Assembly: GCA_030064845.1 (NCBI GenBank)
Contig: JASJEC010000023.1
Location: forward strand, 1 to 64,000
DNA length: 64,000 bases
Source: Kiloniellales bacterium
GTDB taxonomy: Bacteria; Pseudomonadota; Alphaproteobacteria; Kiloniellales; JAKSDN01
Reading direction: 5' to 3'
Shown here: positions 48,220-56,613 of the stretch, piece by piece
Numbering within the stretch: position 1 is the first letter of the stretch
How the letters are laid out: every line of letters begins with the position of its first letter
The notes under the pieces: generated by a model
Database searches by the model: none
What the model saw: only the letters and a program-made list of their open reading frames with translations
What the model was told of the DNA's origin: nothing
Translations under genes and position numbers: made by a program

Positions 48220-48855
48220 ATGTATGTTCCACAGGTCTTTGCCCTGGACGACAAAGCCGAGATCGACCGGATAATCCGGCAGTTCTCCTTCGGCCTTCTC
48301 GTGACCGCGCCCGGCGGCGCGCCCCAGGCGACGCACCTGCCGTTCCTCTGGGACGCCGCCGCGGGGCCGAAGGGGACCCTGCTCGGCCACATGGCGCGGG
48401 CCAACGCCCACTGGCGGGACTTCGCGCGTTTGGCGGCGGCAGAGCAGGAGGCCTTGGTGGTGTTCCAGGGGGAGCACGGCTATGTCTCGCCCAACTGGTA
48501 CCAGCCGGGCCCGGCGGTGCCGACCTGGAACTACCTCGCGGTCCACCTCTACGGCCGGCCGCGGCTGGTCGAGGCCCCGGCGGAGATGCGCGCGATGATG
48601 GTGCGCCTGGCCGACGGCTACGAGCAGGGCTTCGAAACACCCTGGACTTTGGACAGCCAACCGGCGGACTACGAAGCCAGGATGATGCGCGGCATCGTCG
48701 CCTTCGAGATCCCCGTCACGCGAGTCGAGGCCAAGGCCAAGCTCAGCCAGAACCGCCCGGCGGAGGACCGGACCGCCGTCATCGCGGCGCTGGAAGCCAG
48801 CGGCCGGGCCGGCGACCGGGAACTGGGCGGCGTCATGCGCAAGATCCTCGCGTGA
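48220..48855 (+). CDS. FMN-binding PaiB-family negative regulator
   Basis: A 211-residue split-barrel flavin-binding protein of the PaiB family. MYVPQVFALDD, THLPFLWD, GHMARANAHWRDF, VSPNWY and VPTWNYLAVHLYG are the family blocks. PaiB in Bacillus represses sporulation and degradative genes; in proteobacteria its role is unclear. The ATG at 48220 has AAGAGGA ten bases upstream; the longer open frame from 48190 is not favoured. A DUF1194 gene follows 25 bases later. Confidence 0.9.
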   Translation: MYVPQVFALDDKAEIDRIIRQFSFGLLVTAPGGAPQATHLPFLWDAAAGPKGTLLGHMARANAHWRDFARLAAAEQEALVVFQGEHGYVSPNWYQPGPAVPTWNYLAVHLYGRPRLVEAPAEMRAMMVRLADGYEQGFETPWTLDSQPADYEARMMRGIVAFEIPVTRVEAKAKLSQNRPAEDRTAVIAALEASGRAGDRELGGVMRKILA

Positions 48856-48880
48856 CGCGGCGGACACCAGGGAGCTTATC

Positions 48881-49651
48881 TTGCGGGTGACGAGATCCGC
48901 GAAGCTGCTCTTGGCGAGCCTTTTCGCTCTTGGGCTTGTCGGCGCCCATTCCGCACGGGCCGAGACGCCGGTCTCGATCGAGCTGGTCCTGGCGGTCGAT
49001 ACCTCGCAGAGCGTCGACGGCTTCGAGTTCGCGCTGGTCATGGAAGGGATCGCCGGGGCGCTGCGGGATCCCGAGGTGGTCGACCGCATCGGCCAGCTCG
49101 ACGGCGTCGCCGTCGCGCTGTTCCAGTGGAACTCCGAGATCGACGAAGGCTACATGATCCCCTGGCACCTGATGAAGGACCCGGGCAGCGTCGAGGCCTT
49201 CGCGGCGAAGGTGGCGCAGGCGGAACGCGACCCGCTGCGCGGCTTCACGGCGATCGGCCGGGCGGTCGAGTTCGGCCTGCGGCAGATCGCGGGCAACGCT
49301 TTCGAGGGCCGCCAGAAGAAGATCGACGTCTCGGGCGACGGCCGCAACAACAGGGGGCGCTCGCCGCTGGTCTTCCGCGCGCAGGCGAAGCACCAGGGCG
49401 TCGTCATCAACGGTCTGCCGATCATGACCCAGAGCAGCGCCAAGTCGGCCGAGCTGGACCGCTACTACCGCGAGGAAGTGATCTCCGGCCCGGGGGCCTT
49501 CGCCGAGGTCGCCGACGGCTACGAGGACTTCGCCCGCGCCTTCCGGCGCAAGCTGCTGCGCGAGATCACCCCGGTGATCAGCGAAGGGGAAAACGACGGC
49601 CGCGAGGCGCTCGCCTATTCCTCGCCGCGCGGGTCCTCCGCGTCGGAATGA
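48881..49651 (+). CDS. DUF1194 exported protein, second paralogue
   Basis: A 256-residue protein with a signal peptide (residues 1-27, ending SARA) and a vWA-like domain. Metal-site motif Asp40-Ser42-Ser44 (AVDTSQSVDG), IDVSGDGRNNRG and the terminal DFARAFRRKLLREI match the protein at 8103-8831. The C-terminus is longer and acidic here. The start is a TTG at 48881 with GGGAG at good spacing; a GTG at 48887 is an alternative. The 3' end overlaps the convergent cupin gene by 37 bases. Confidence 0.86.
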   Translation: MRVTRSAKLLLASLFALGLVGAHSARAETPVSIELVLAVDTSQSVDGFEFALVMEGIAGALRDPEVVDRIGQLDGVAVALFQWNSEIDEGYMIPWHLMKDPGSVEAFAAKVAQAERDPLRGFTAIGRAVEFGLRQIAGNAFEGRQKKIDVSGDGRNNRGRSPLVFRAQAKHQGVVINGLPIMTQSSAKSAELDRYYREEVISGPGAFAEVADGYEDFARAFRRKLLREITPVISEGENDGREALAYSSPRGSSASE

Positions 49652-50010
49652 AAGGTCGGCTGCGGCGTCATGGTCATGACGGTCACGCCGCCCGGCGCCT
49701 CGAAGCGGTGCCAGCAGTTGCGCGGCACGACGGTCAGCATCCCGGCCCGCATGTCGAGCACCTGGGGCCCCTCGTCGGTCAGCACCGTTACCCGCGCGGC
49801 GCCGCCCAGGATCTGGACCAGCTCGTCGCCGTTCGGATGGCGCTCCCAGGGACTGCTGCCGTCGAAGCTGCCGGCGAAGACGCCGCCGGCCTCGTACTCG
49901 GCCAGCGTCGCGAAGGCGGCGCCGGCCTCGGCCTCGCTCGTCTCGGGGCCGCGTCCGCGCAAGACCGGCAGCGGCGCGATCGTGGCTTTGATGTCGACGG
50001 CCTTGACCAC
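49615..50010 (-). CDS. Cupin-domain protein
   Basis: A 131-residue single-cupin barrel. Cupin motif 1 includes FAGSFDGSSPWERHPNGDELVQILGG (H and E positions for a metal) and motif 2 VPRNCWHRFEAPGG. Possible roles are a small oxygenase, isomerase or regulator; nothing decides it. Start is a GTG at 50008-50010 after GGGAGGA. It overlaps the DUF1194 gene tail to tail. Confidence 0.84.
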   Translation of the reverse strand: MVKAVDIKATIAPLPVLRGRGPETSEAEAGAAFATLAEYEAGGVFAGSFDGSSPWERHPNGDELVQILGGAARVTVLTDEGPQVLDMRAGMLTVVPRNCWHRFEAPGGVTVMTMTPQPTFHSDAEDPRGEE

Positions 50011-50090
50011 CGCGTCCTCCCTCTGATCTGAGAACCCACGGGTATCAGACCGCCCGAACGGCGACAAGCCGCGCCAGCCGCCCAGCTGGC

Positions 50091-50870
50091 TTAGGCGCCC
50101 TCGGCCTCGAGGTCGGCGATCAGGCGCTCGAGCACGGTCGGTTCGACGCTGAAGGCGCCCTGATAGGGGTCGCTCAGGGCCAGGACGAGATAGAGAACGA
50201 AGCCGATGAAGGCGGTGTAGAGCGAAACCAGGACGACGAGCGGGCCCTGCGGCCGGTAGGCCCCGAAGCAGGCCATCGTCACGAGAAATCCGAACATGAC
50301 CACGTAGACGAAGATCGGCGGTTCGGCCAAGGCGTTGTCCAAGCGGTTCAGGCGGTGGTCGGACATCGCGTCCACGTCGGCGACGATCAGCGACCACAGC
50401 TTCTCCTGCTCAGGGGTCGCCGGGTTCATCCTCATGACCCGGTTCACGAGATCTCTTTTCAAGGCCCTGGTTCGGTCGCTGAGGCGGTCATCCGCCAGGG
50501 CCGGCCAGTCGTCTTCGACCACCGACTCCGCATAGCGGATCAGAAGGACCCGCAGCTCCCGGGTGCTTTCCGCGTCATAGGACTGCAGGTCGTAGAAGGT
50601 GTCCGAGATCGCCACTGCCTCACGCCCCAGGGCATTCTGGATTGCCCTGAACTGGATGATCACGTCCGCGAACGCCAGAGAGAGCATGAGGCTGACCAGC
50701 ACGCCGACCAAGCGGAACAGGCTGCTGGTCGGGTCCTTCAGGTCTTCGCGTTGGTGTTTCGAGATCAGCTTGTGCGCGGCGAAATAGACCACAAGGCCGA
50801 CAAACGTCGTGATTGCCATCGCGACGGCGGCGCCGATCACATCAGGCAGCGAAAGCAGGTACTCGGTCAT
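50091..50870 (-). CDS. DUF4239 membrane protein (bestrophin-like)
   Basis: A 259-residue membrane protein with an N-terminal helix (~9-30), a second near residue 52 (LFRLVGVLVSLMLSLAFA), a cytosolic helical middle, and two to three C-terminal helices (VYVVMFGFLVTMACFGAY and VLVSLYTAFIGFVLYLVLAL). The pattern fits DUF4239, distantly related to bestrophin-type channels. The function is unproven. Start ATG at 50868-50870; a longer frame adds a basic non-homologous stretch. Preceded by a 160-base gap with no gene. Confidence 0.82.
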   Translation of the reverse strand: MTEYLLSLPDVIGAAVAMAITTFVGLVVYFAAHKLISKHQREDLKDPTSSLFRLVGVLVSLMLSLAFADVIIQFRAIQNALGREAVAISDTFYDLQSYDAESTRELRVLLIRYAESVVEDDWPALADDRLSDRTRALKRDLVNRVMRMNPATPEQEKLWSLIVADVDAMSDHRLNRLDNALAEPPIFVYVVMFGFLVTMACFGAYRPQGPLVVLVSLYTAFIGFVLYLVLALSDPYQGAFSVEPTVLERLIADLEAEGA

Positions 50871-51030
50871 CGGGCCCCGGTTGCGCGTCCATGCCTCGCG
50901 GATTGCACGCCGTCCAGCGGGTCTCGACAATGATTCAGGTCAACGGGTTGCCGCCGAGCCGTCCACCCCATAAGAACGGCAACCAGCGCTCGGGCGCTCG
51001 GCCCAGCATGATCCGGGAGGTTGTTTCGTC

Positions 51031-52092
51031 TTGGCACGGCGTCTGTCCACCGCCTCGATCGCCTCGCTCGTCGTCTTTCTCCTGCTCCTGGGCGCGGCGG
51101 TGCTGTCCTCTCTCCGCTACGAAGGCCCTCCCGTTACGGCGGTGTCGGCCTGGCCCGCCTTCGACCTGCAGGGCCATCGTGGCGCGCGCGGCCTCATGCC
51201 GGAGAACAGCCTGCCCGGCTTCGAGGCCGCGCTGGCGCTCGGCGTCACCACGCTGGAGATGGACGTCGGCGTGAGCCGCGACGGCGTGCTGGTGGTCCAT
51301 CACGACCGCCGGATCGACCCGGTTCGCACGCGCAATCCCGACGGAAGCTGGTTCGAGGGCGCGCCGCCGGCGCTGACCGATCTGACATTGGCCGAGCTGC
51401 AGGCCTTCGATCTCGGCCGGGTCGACCCGGAGAGCGAGGCGGCCGGCCGCTTTGCCGAGCAGCGGGGCCTCGACGGCGTCGCCATGCCCACGCTGGAGGC
51501 CGTGCTGCGGCGCGCCGAGGCGCTCTCGGGCGGCGCGGTCCGCTACAACATCGAGACCAAGATCTCGCCCCTGGCGCCGGAGGAGTCGCCCGACCCCGAG
51601 ACTATGGCCGAGATCATGGTCGCGCTGCTTCGGGAGACCGGCACGGCGGAGCGCGCCACGATCCAGTCCTTCGACTGGCGCAGCCTGCAGGCGGTGCAGG
51701 CGCTCGACCCGGACATCGTCACCGTCTACCTCACGGCGGAGCGGGACTGGCTCGACAACCTCGGGCGCGGTCGGGACGGCGTCTCGCCCTGGACCGCCGG
51801 CTTCGACATCGACGCCTTCGAAGGCTCGATCGCGGAGATGATCAAGGCGGCGGGCGGCGCGGTCTGGTCGCCCTACTACCGCGATCTCCGAGCGCCCGAC
51901 CTGCGCGAGGCCAGGAACCTCGGCCTCCGGGTCGTCCCCTGGACGGTCAACCGCCCGGCCGACATGGCATCGCTGATCGATCTCGGCGTCGACGGCATCA
52001 TCACCGACTATCCCGACCGACTGCGCGCGGTCATGGCCGGCAAGGGCTTGGCGTTGCCGCCGGCCTATGCCGCGGCGTCTGCCCCGGACTAG
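51031..52092 (+). CDS. Glycerophosphodiester phosphodiesterase
   Basis: A 353-residue enzyme of the GDPD TIM-barrel family that releases sn-glycerol 3-phosphate from lipid head-group diesters. An uncleaved or cleavable N-terminal hydrophobic segment (STASIASLVVFLLLLGAAV) suggests membrane attachment or export. Catalytic HRGARGLMPENS (His49), Glu76 and Asp78 in LEMDVGVSRDG and His90-His91 are complete. Start is a TTG at 51031 with GGGAGG ten bases upstream; there is no ATG nearby. A conserved small DUF6494 gene lies convergent just downstream. Confidence 0.92.
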   Translation: MARRLSTASIASLVVFLLLLGAAVLSSLRYEGPPVTAVSAWPAFDLQGHRGARGLMPENSLPGFEAALALGVTTLEMDVGVSRDGVLVVHHDRRIDPVRTRNPDGSWFEGAPPALTDLTLAELQAFDLGRVDPESEAAGRFAEQRGLDGVAMPTLEAVLRRAEALSGGAVRYNIETKISPLAPEESPDPETMAEIMVALLRETGTAERATIQSFDWRSLQAVQALDPDIVTVYLTAERDWLDNLGRGRDGVSPWTAGFDIDAFEGSIAEMIKAAGGAVWSPYYRDLRAPDLREARNLGLRVVPWTVNRPADMASLIDLGVDGIITDYPDRLRAVMAGKGLALPPAYAAASAPD

Positions 52093-52099
52093 AGACCAA

Positions 52100-52306
52100 T
52101 CAACTCAGCGCGATCTCGCCCTCGATGTCTTGGCCCAGGTCGAGCCCCTCGACGGTCAGCCGGACCTTGGCCTTGAGGGTCTCCGTGCCGCTCAGCTTGC
52201 CCGAGTCGAGCGCGGCGCGGACCGCGCCCTCGATCTCCCGCTGCGAGGTCACCCCGACCTTTTTCAGGAACTTGCGCAGCTCCATGTTGAACACGTCCTC
52301 GTTCAT
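52100..52306 (-). CDS. DUF6494-type small protein
   Basis: A 68-residue protein beginning MNEDVFNMELRKFLKKVGVT, the pattern of a small conserved family (I recognise it as DUF6494). It is helical at the N-terminus (REIEGAVRAALDSG) and ends in short strands (KVRLTVEGLDLGQDIEGEI). Function unknown. It stands alone between two plus-strand genes. Confidence 0.8.
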   Translation of the reverse strand: MNEDVFNMELRKFLKKVGVTSQREIEGAVRAALDSGKLSGTETLKAKVRLTVEGLDLGQDIEGEIALS

Positions 52307-52447
52307 GTCCCGCCCCTTCCGTTTTGTTTCACAGGCTTGCGCCAGTGATAGAAGAAGCGCGGGCGCGGCGCTAGGGCGGCGTGTCCCGGCCCTTCCCCGA
52401 AGGGATGGCGGGGACTAGAATGCGCAGCCAACCGGGAGGCCGCCGCC

Positions 52448-53272
52448 ATGCGCCTGAGCGACGCCGAGATCGCGCGCTTCGAAGCCGAGGGCTATCTCTT
52501 CTTCCCCGCGCTGCTCTCGGGCGCGGAGATATCGCCCTTGCTGGGCGACCTGCCGGGCCTGCTGGCGCGGACGGGCCCCGAGGTGGTGCGCGAGGCAGAC
52601 GGGGACGAGGCGGTGCGGGTGATGTACGGCAGCCACGCGTTCTCCGAGGCCTATCGGCGCCTGAGCCGCCACCCCAAGCTGGTCGGCCCGGCCGAACAGC
52701 TCCTCCGGGACGGGATCTACATCCACCAGATGCGGCTCAACCCCAAGCTGGATTTCGCCGGCGAGACCTGGAGCTGGCACCAGGACTTCGCCAGCTGGCA
52801 CCACTCCGACGCCATGCCCGAGCCCCGCGCCCTGGTCACCGCGGTCTTCCTCGACGAGGCGAGCGCCGCCAACGCCCCGCTGCTTGTGGTGCCCGGCTCA
52901 CAGAGCCACGGCCTGGTCGACGAGGTGACGCTCGACCGCGCCGACGAGGGCTATACCCTGCTGGAGATCGATCCGCCGACGCTCAAGGCCATGGTCGAGG
53001 CGCGGGGGCTGAAGGCCCTAACCGGCCCGCCCGGCTCGGTCGCCTTCCTCCACTGCAACATCGTGCACGGCTCGGCCAACAACATCACGCCGCTGCGCCG
53101 GGCGGTGATCTACGCTATCTACAACGCGGTCTCCAACGCCTGCGTCGGCGGCGGTCGCGCCTGGCACCACGCGGGACGGGACTTCACGCCGATCGAGGCG
53201 CTGGCCGAGGACTGCCTGCTGGCTCTGGCGGCGGAACGGGATGGCGACGCCATCGGGAGAGAAAGCGCATGA
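52448..53272 (+). CDS. Phytanoyl-CoA dioxygenase-family protein, first of a tandem pair
   Basis: A 274-residue Fe(II)/2-oxoglutarate hydroxylase-type protein. The iron triad is His111 and Asp113 (WSWHQDFASW) and His207 (HCNIVHGSANN). It starts AEIARFEAEGYLFFP as PhyH proteins do. Substrate unknown: PhyH relatives hydroxylate ectoine, phytanoyl-CoA, mitomycin-like and other compounds. Its stop overlaps the next gene, a paralogue. Confidence 0.9.
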   Translation: MRLSDAEIARFEAEGYLFFPALLSGAEISPLLGDLPGLLARTGPEVVREADGDEAVRVMYGSHAFSEAYRRLSRHPKLVGPAEQLLRDGIYIHQMRLNPKLDFAGETWSWHQDFASWHHSDAMPEPRALVTAVFLDEASAANAPLLVVPGSQSHGLVDEVTLDRADEGYTLLEIDPPTLKAMVEARGLKALTGPPGSVAFLHCNIVHGSANNITPLRRAVIYAIYNAVSNACVGGGRAWHHAGRDFTPIEALAEDCLLALAAERDGDAIGRESA

Positions 53273-54069
53273 AACTGACCGAAGAGCAGATCGCCCGCTT
53301 CGAGGAGGAGGGGTATCTCTTCCTGCCGGACGTCTTCGACGCCGAGGAGGTCGCCGTGCTCAACCGCGAGGTGCCGCGCATCTTCGCCGACGAGCGCGAG
53401 GAGGTCTGGCGCGAGAAGGACGGCAAGGCCGTGCGCACCGCCTTCGCCGCCCACCACTACAACGAGGCCTTCGGCCGCCTGGGCGGCCATCCGCGGCTGA
53501 TCGAGCCGGTCCAGCAGCTCTTGGGCGGGCCGGTCTACATCCACCAGTTCAAGATCAACGGCAAGGCGGCCTTCGACGGCGACGTCTGGCAATGGCATCA
53601 GGACTACGGCACCTGGGCGCGCGACGATCTCATGCCCGAGCCCAGGGCCATGAACATCGCGCTCTTCCTCGACGAGGTGACCGAGTTCAACGGCCCGCTG
53701 ATGTTCATCCCCAAGAGCCACCGCGAAGGCGTCTACGAGGCGGGGCACGACCTGGCGACAACCTCCTACCCGCTCTGGACCCTGGACAAGGCGAAGATCA
53801 CGGAGTTAGCCGAGCGCGGCGGCATGGTCGCGCCCAAGGGGCCGGCGGGCTCGGTGCTGCTGTTCCACTGCAACCTGGTGCACGCCTCGCCGCCCAACAT
53901 CAGCCCCTGGAGCCGCACCATCGTCTATCTGAGCCTCTGCCACGTCGAGAACCACATCCGCCGGTTCAAGCGCGCCGAGTGGATCGCCCACCGCGACTTC
54001 ACGCCGATCGAGCCGCTCTCCGACGACTGCCTCGCGGCCCTCGCCCGCGCCGGCCAGGCGGCGGAGTAG
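53269..54069 (+). CDS. Phytanoyl-CoA dioxygenase-family protein, second of the pair
   Basis: A 266-residue paralogue with His110, Asp112 (WQWHQDYGTW) and His205 (HCNLVHASPP). The parts around TDEEQIARFEEEGYLFLP-like N-terminus and DFTPIEPLSDDCLAALA match the first gene closely, so this is a tandem duplication. The ATG overlaps the upstream stop by four bases, so both are translated together. The product pair may be a heteromer or act on two related substrates. Confidence 0.9.
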   Translation: MKLTEEQIARFEEEGYLFLPDVFDAEEVAVLNREVPRIFADEREEVWREKDGKAVRTAFAAHHYNEAFGRLGGHPRLIEPVQQLLGGPVYIHQFKINGKAAFDGDVWQWHQDYGTWARDDLMPEPRAMNIALFLDEVTEFNGPLMFIPKSHREGVYEAGHDLATTSYPLWTLDKAKITELAERGGMVAPKGPAGSVLLFHCNLVHASPPNISPWSRTIVYLSLCHVENHIRRFKRAEWIAHRDFTPIEPLSDDCLAALARAGQAAE

Positions 54070-54098
54070 CCGGCTGAAATGGTGGCTAGCCGGGACCG

Positions 54099-54216
54099 TC
54101 ACCCTTCGACAGGCTCAGGGTGAGGGGTGATTGTTGCCGGCGTGGTGAAACAAGTATTGGTGCGTGCAGTTGTCGCCCAATCTATCCTCCCTCATCCTGA
54201 GCCTGTCGAAGGGTGA
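54099..54216. repeat. Second CCCTTCGACAGGCTCAGGG palindrome pair
   Basis: Left arm 54099-54126 and right arm 54189-54216 (core TCCTGAGCCTGTCGAAGGG) are inverted copies. It is the same family as 26233-26307, with a longer 62-base spacer. It follows the dioxygenase pair. Confidence 0.85.
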
Positions 54217-54291
54217 GGGTCGCATCGCTCTTCGGGGCGGGCGCCGAAGCATTATCGTTTGAGCGAGCGCAGGCATGAGGAGGCACCGACC

Positions 54292-55620
54292 ATGAACCTC
54301 TACGCCCTCCTGCAAGAGCGGGCGGCCGCCGGCAAGCCGGTGACGGCGGGCCTGATCGGGGCCGGCAAGTTCGGCTCCATGTTCCTGGCCCAGGCACGGG
54401 CGACGCCAGGGCTTCAGGTGACCTGGATCGCCGATCTCAGCGTCGAGCGGTCGCGGGCCGCGCTGGTGGCGACCGGCTGGTCCTCGGACGAGGCTGCCGA
54501 GGTCACGCTGAGCGAGGATTCCGACGCGCTGATCGCCGCGCCCGAAGTCGAGGTGGTGATCGAGGCGACAGGCAATCCCGCCGCCGGGATCGCCCACGCC
54601 CGCGCCGCCTGCCGCGAGGGCAAGCACATCGTGATGGTCAACGTCGAGGCCGATGTCCTGGCCGGGCCGCTGCTGGCCCGCGAGGCGCGCCGGGCCGGCC
54701 TTGTCTACTCGCTCGCCTACGGAGACCAGCCGGCGATGATCTGCGAGCTGGTCGACTGGGCCCGGGCCGCCGGCTTGCCCGTGGTCGCGGCCGGCAAGGG
54801 CACCAAGTACCTGCCGGCCTTCCACGCCTCGACGCCGGACACGGTCTGGACCCACTTCGGCATCACGCCGGAGGCCGCGGCGGCCGGCGGCATGAACCCG
54901 CAGATGTTCAACTCCTTCGTGGATGGCACCAAGTCGGGAATCGAGATGGCGGCCGTCGCCAACGCCACCGGCCTCACCCCAGCGCCCGGCGGCCTGGTCT
55001 TCCCACCCTGTGGCACCGAGGAGCTGGCGACCGTCCTTAGGCCCGCAAGCGAGGGCGGCACGCTGGTCCACAAGGGCCAGGTCGAGGTGATCTCCTCGGT
55101 GCAGCGCGACGGCTCCCCGGTCGAGCGCGACCTGCGCTGGGGCGTCTACGTCGTCTTCGAAGCACCGTCGGACTACACCGCCCGCTGCTTCGGCGAGTAC
55201 GGCCTGGCGGTCGACCCGAGCGGCCGCACCGCCGCCATGTACAAGCCCTATCACCTGATCGGCCTCGAGCTCGGGATCTCGGTGCTTTCCGCCGCCCTGC
55301 GCGGCGAGTCGACCGGCGCGGCCACGGGATTCCGCGGCGACGTGGCGGCGGTCGCCAAGCGCGCGCTCAAGGCCGGCGAGGTCCTGGACGGGGAGGGCGG
55401 CTACACGGTCTGGGGCCGTCTCATGCCGGCGGCCGACAGCCTGGCCAAGGGCGCCCTGCCGATCGGTCTCGCACACGGGGTCGAGCTGGTCCGCGACGTG
55501 GCCGAGGGCGAAGCGGTTACCTGGGCCGACGTGGCGCTCGACGAGTCTGACCAGACCCTGCGGGTCCGCCGCGAGATGGAGGCGGCATTCACCGGCGACA
55601 TGGCCAGCGCCGCCGAGTAG
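54292..55620 (+). CDS. NAD(P)-dependent oxidoreductase with SAF domain (homoserine dehydrogenase-like)
   Basis: A 442-residue protein. N-terminal Rossmann domain VTAGLIGAGKFGSMFLAQA with a NAD-binding homoserine-dehydrogenase-like fold to ~150 (VEVVIEATGNPAAG, GKHIVMVNVEADV); a middle catalytic part; and a C-terminal SAF-like domain (PIGLAHGVELVRDVAEGEAV). Enzymes of this build occur in sugar-acid and sugar-branch catabolic clusters; the exact substrate is unknown. AGGAGG precedes the ATG at 54292. It stands alone. Confidence 0.85.
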   Translation: MNLYALLQERAAAGKPVTAGLIGAGKFGSMFLAQARATPGLQVTWIADLSVERSRAALVATGWSSDEAAEVTLSEDSDALIAAPEVEVVIEATGNPAAGIAHARAACREGKHIVMVNVEADVLAGPLLAREARRAGLVYSLAYGDQPAMICELVDWARAAGLPVVAAGKGTKYLPAFHASTPDTVWTHFGITPEAAAAGGMNPQMFNSFVDGTKSGIEMAAVANATGLTPAPGGLVFPPCGTEELATVLRPASEGGTLVHKGQVEVISSVQRDGSPVERDLRWGVYVVFEAPSDYTARCFGEYGLAVDPSGRTAAMYKPYHLIGLELGISVLSAALRGESTGAATGFRGDVAAVAKRALKAGEVLDGEGGYTVWGRLMPAADSLAKGALPIGLAHGVELVRDVAEGEAVTWADVALDESDQTLRVRREMEAAFTGDMASAAE

Positions 55621-55633
55621 CGCCGGACGGGAC

Positions 55634-56461
55634 TTAGTCGCAGCGCGCGTGCTCGCCCAACCGGATGTCGGGCCCGGTGATCCTCTTGCCGGCGCGCGCG
55701 GCCGCCCAGGCGAGCGCGTGGTAGTCGCAGGCCGGCAGTGAGTCGCGCAGGCCCTCCGTGCTGCGCCACAGGGTGGCGTCGCGGAACAGGATCTCGTAGT
55801 GGCCGGGCCGCCGTTCGCTCGGCTTCCGATGACTCTGGTCTCCGGCGGGAACGCTGCGGATCGTGACGATCTCTCCGTAGCCGTAGCTGCGCGGTTCCGC
55901 CAGGACCGGCTTGATCACGATGCGGTCGTCGAGGAAGGCGGTGAAGGTGGAGCTGAACAGCAGTGCGCCGCAGAGGGCGGCGACGGCGATCAGCGCGGTC
56001 AAAGCCTTGACCACGAGGACCACGTCGAAGCCCGCCAGTTTCCTGGCGTAGAAGATGTACTCCGCGTAGCGCTCGGCCAGGAGCGGCTTCATCAGGAGGT
56101 GCATCAGCGGCGCCAGGCACGCAAGACCGGCGAACAGCGCCGGCAGCGCCCAGGCCCAGACCCCCGGCCGGAGCAGGCGCTCGCTCGCGCCGGGATCGGG
56201 CGTGAACCAGAGCCCCATCGCCTGGAACAGGCCCAGCCAGAGTAAGACCAGAGGCGGCGCCAGCAGAAAGCAAAGGAAGCCGGCGATCAGGTCGTAGAAG
56301 AAGTAGTCACGGGCAAGCGCCTGAAGGCTGCGTTCGCCGGCCAGCGGATCGGGCCGCTCCCAGCGCAGATTCTCACGGGCCAGCCGGCGCCGCCTGAAGC
56401 GACGCATGATGCCGTAGAAGGCGTGGAACGCGAGATCGACGAAGTGGTGGGCAGAGCTCAT
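55634..56461 (-). CDS. Hypothetical membrane protein
   Basis: A 275-residue protein with three to four hydrophobic helices (about 57-77, 97-122, 150-170) and a C-terminal cytosolic or periplasmic ~100 residues (RIVIKPVLAEPRSYGYGEI, CDYHALAWAAARAGK, TGPDIRLGEHARCD). Two cysteines (CDYHALAW and the final CD) lie in the tail. No known family recognised. Start ATG at 56459-56461. Confidence 0.75.
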   Translation of the reverse strand: MSSAHHFVDLAFHAFYGIMRRFRRRRLARENLRWERPDPLAGERSLQALARDYFFYDLIAGFLCFLLAPPLVLLWLGLFQAMGLWFTPDPGASERLLRPGVWAWALPALFAGLACLAPLMHLLMKPLLAERYAEYIFYARKLAGFDVVLVVKALTALIAVAALCGALLFSSTFTAFLDDRIVIKPVLAEPRSYGYGEIVTIRSVPAGDQSHRKPSERRPGHYEILFRDATLWRSTEGLRDSLPACDYHALAWAAARAGKRITGPDIRLGEHARCD

Positions 56462-56613
56462 AAGGCGCCTCCGGGCCCGCGGCCCAAGCTAGGCTCGCCG
56501 ACTTAAGCAATGCATAAGGGCGGCGCAGGGCAGGGATGCAGAGGTCGCGCTTGCTGCACCGGCCGTCCCGCGCGTAGCGTGGATGAGATCCTTTTCGTCA
56601 GGCGGGCCTCCCC

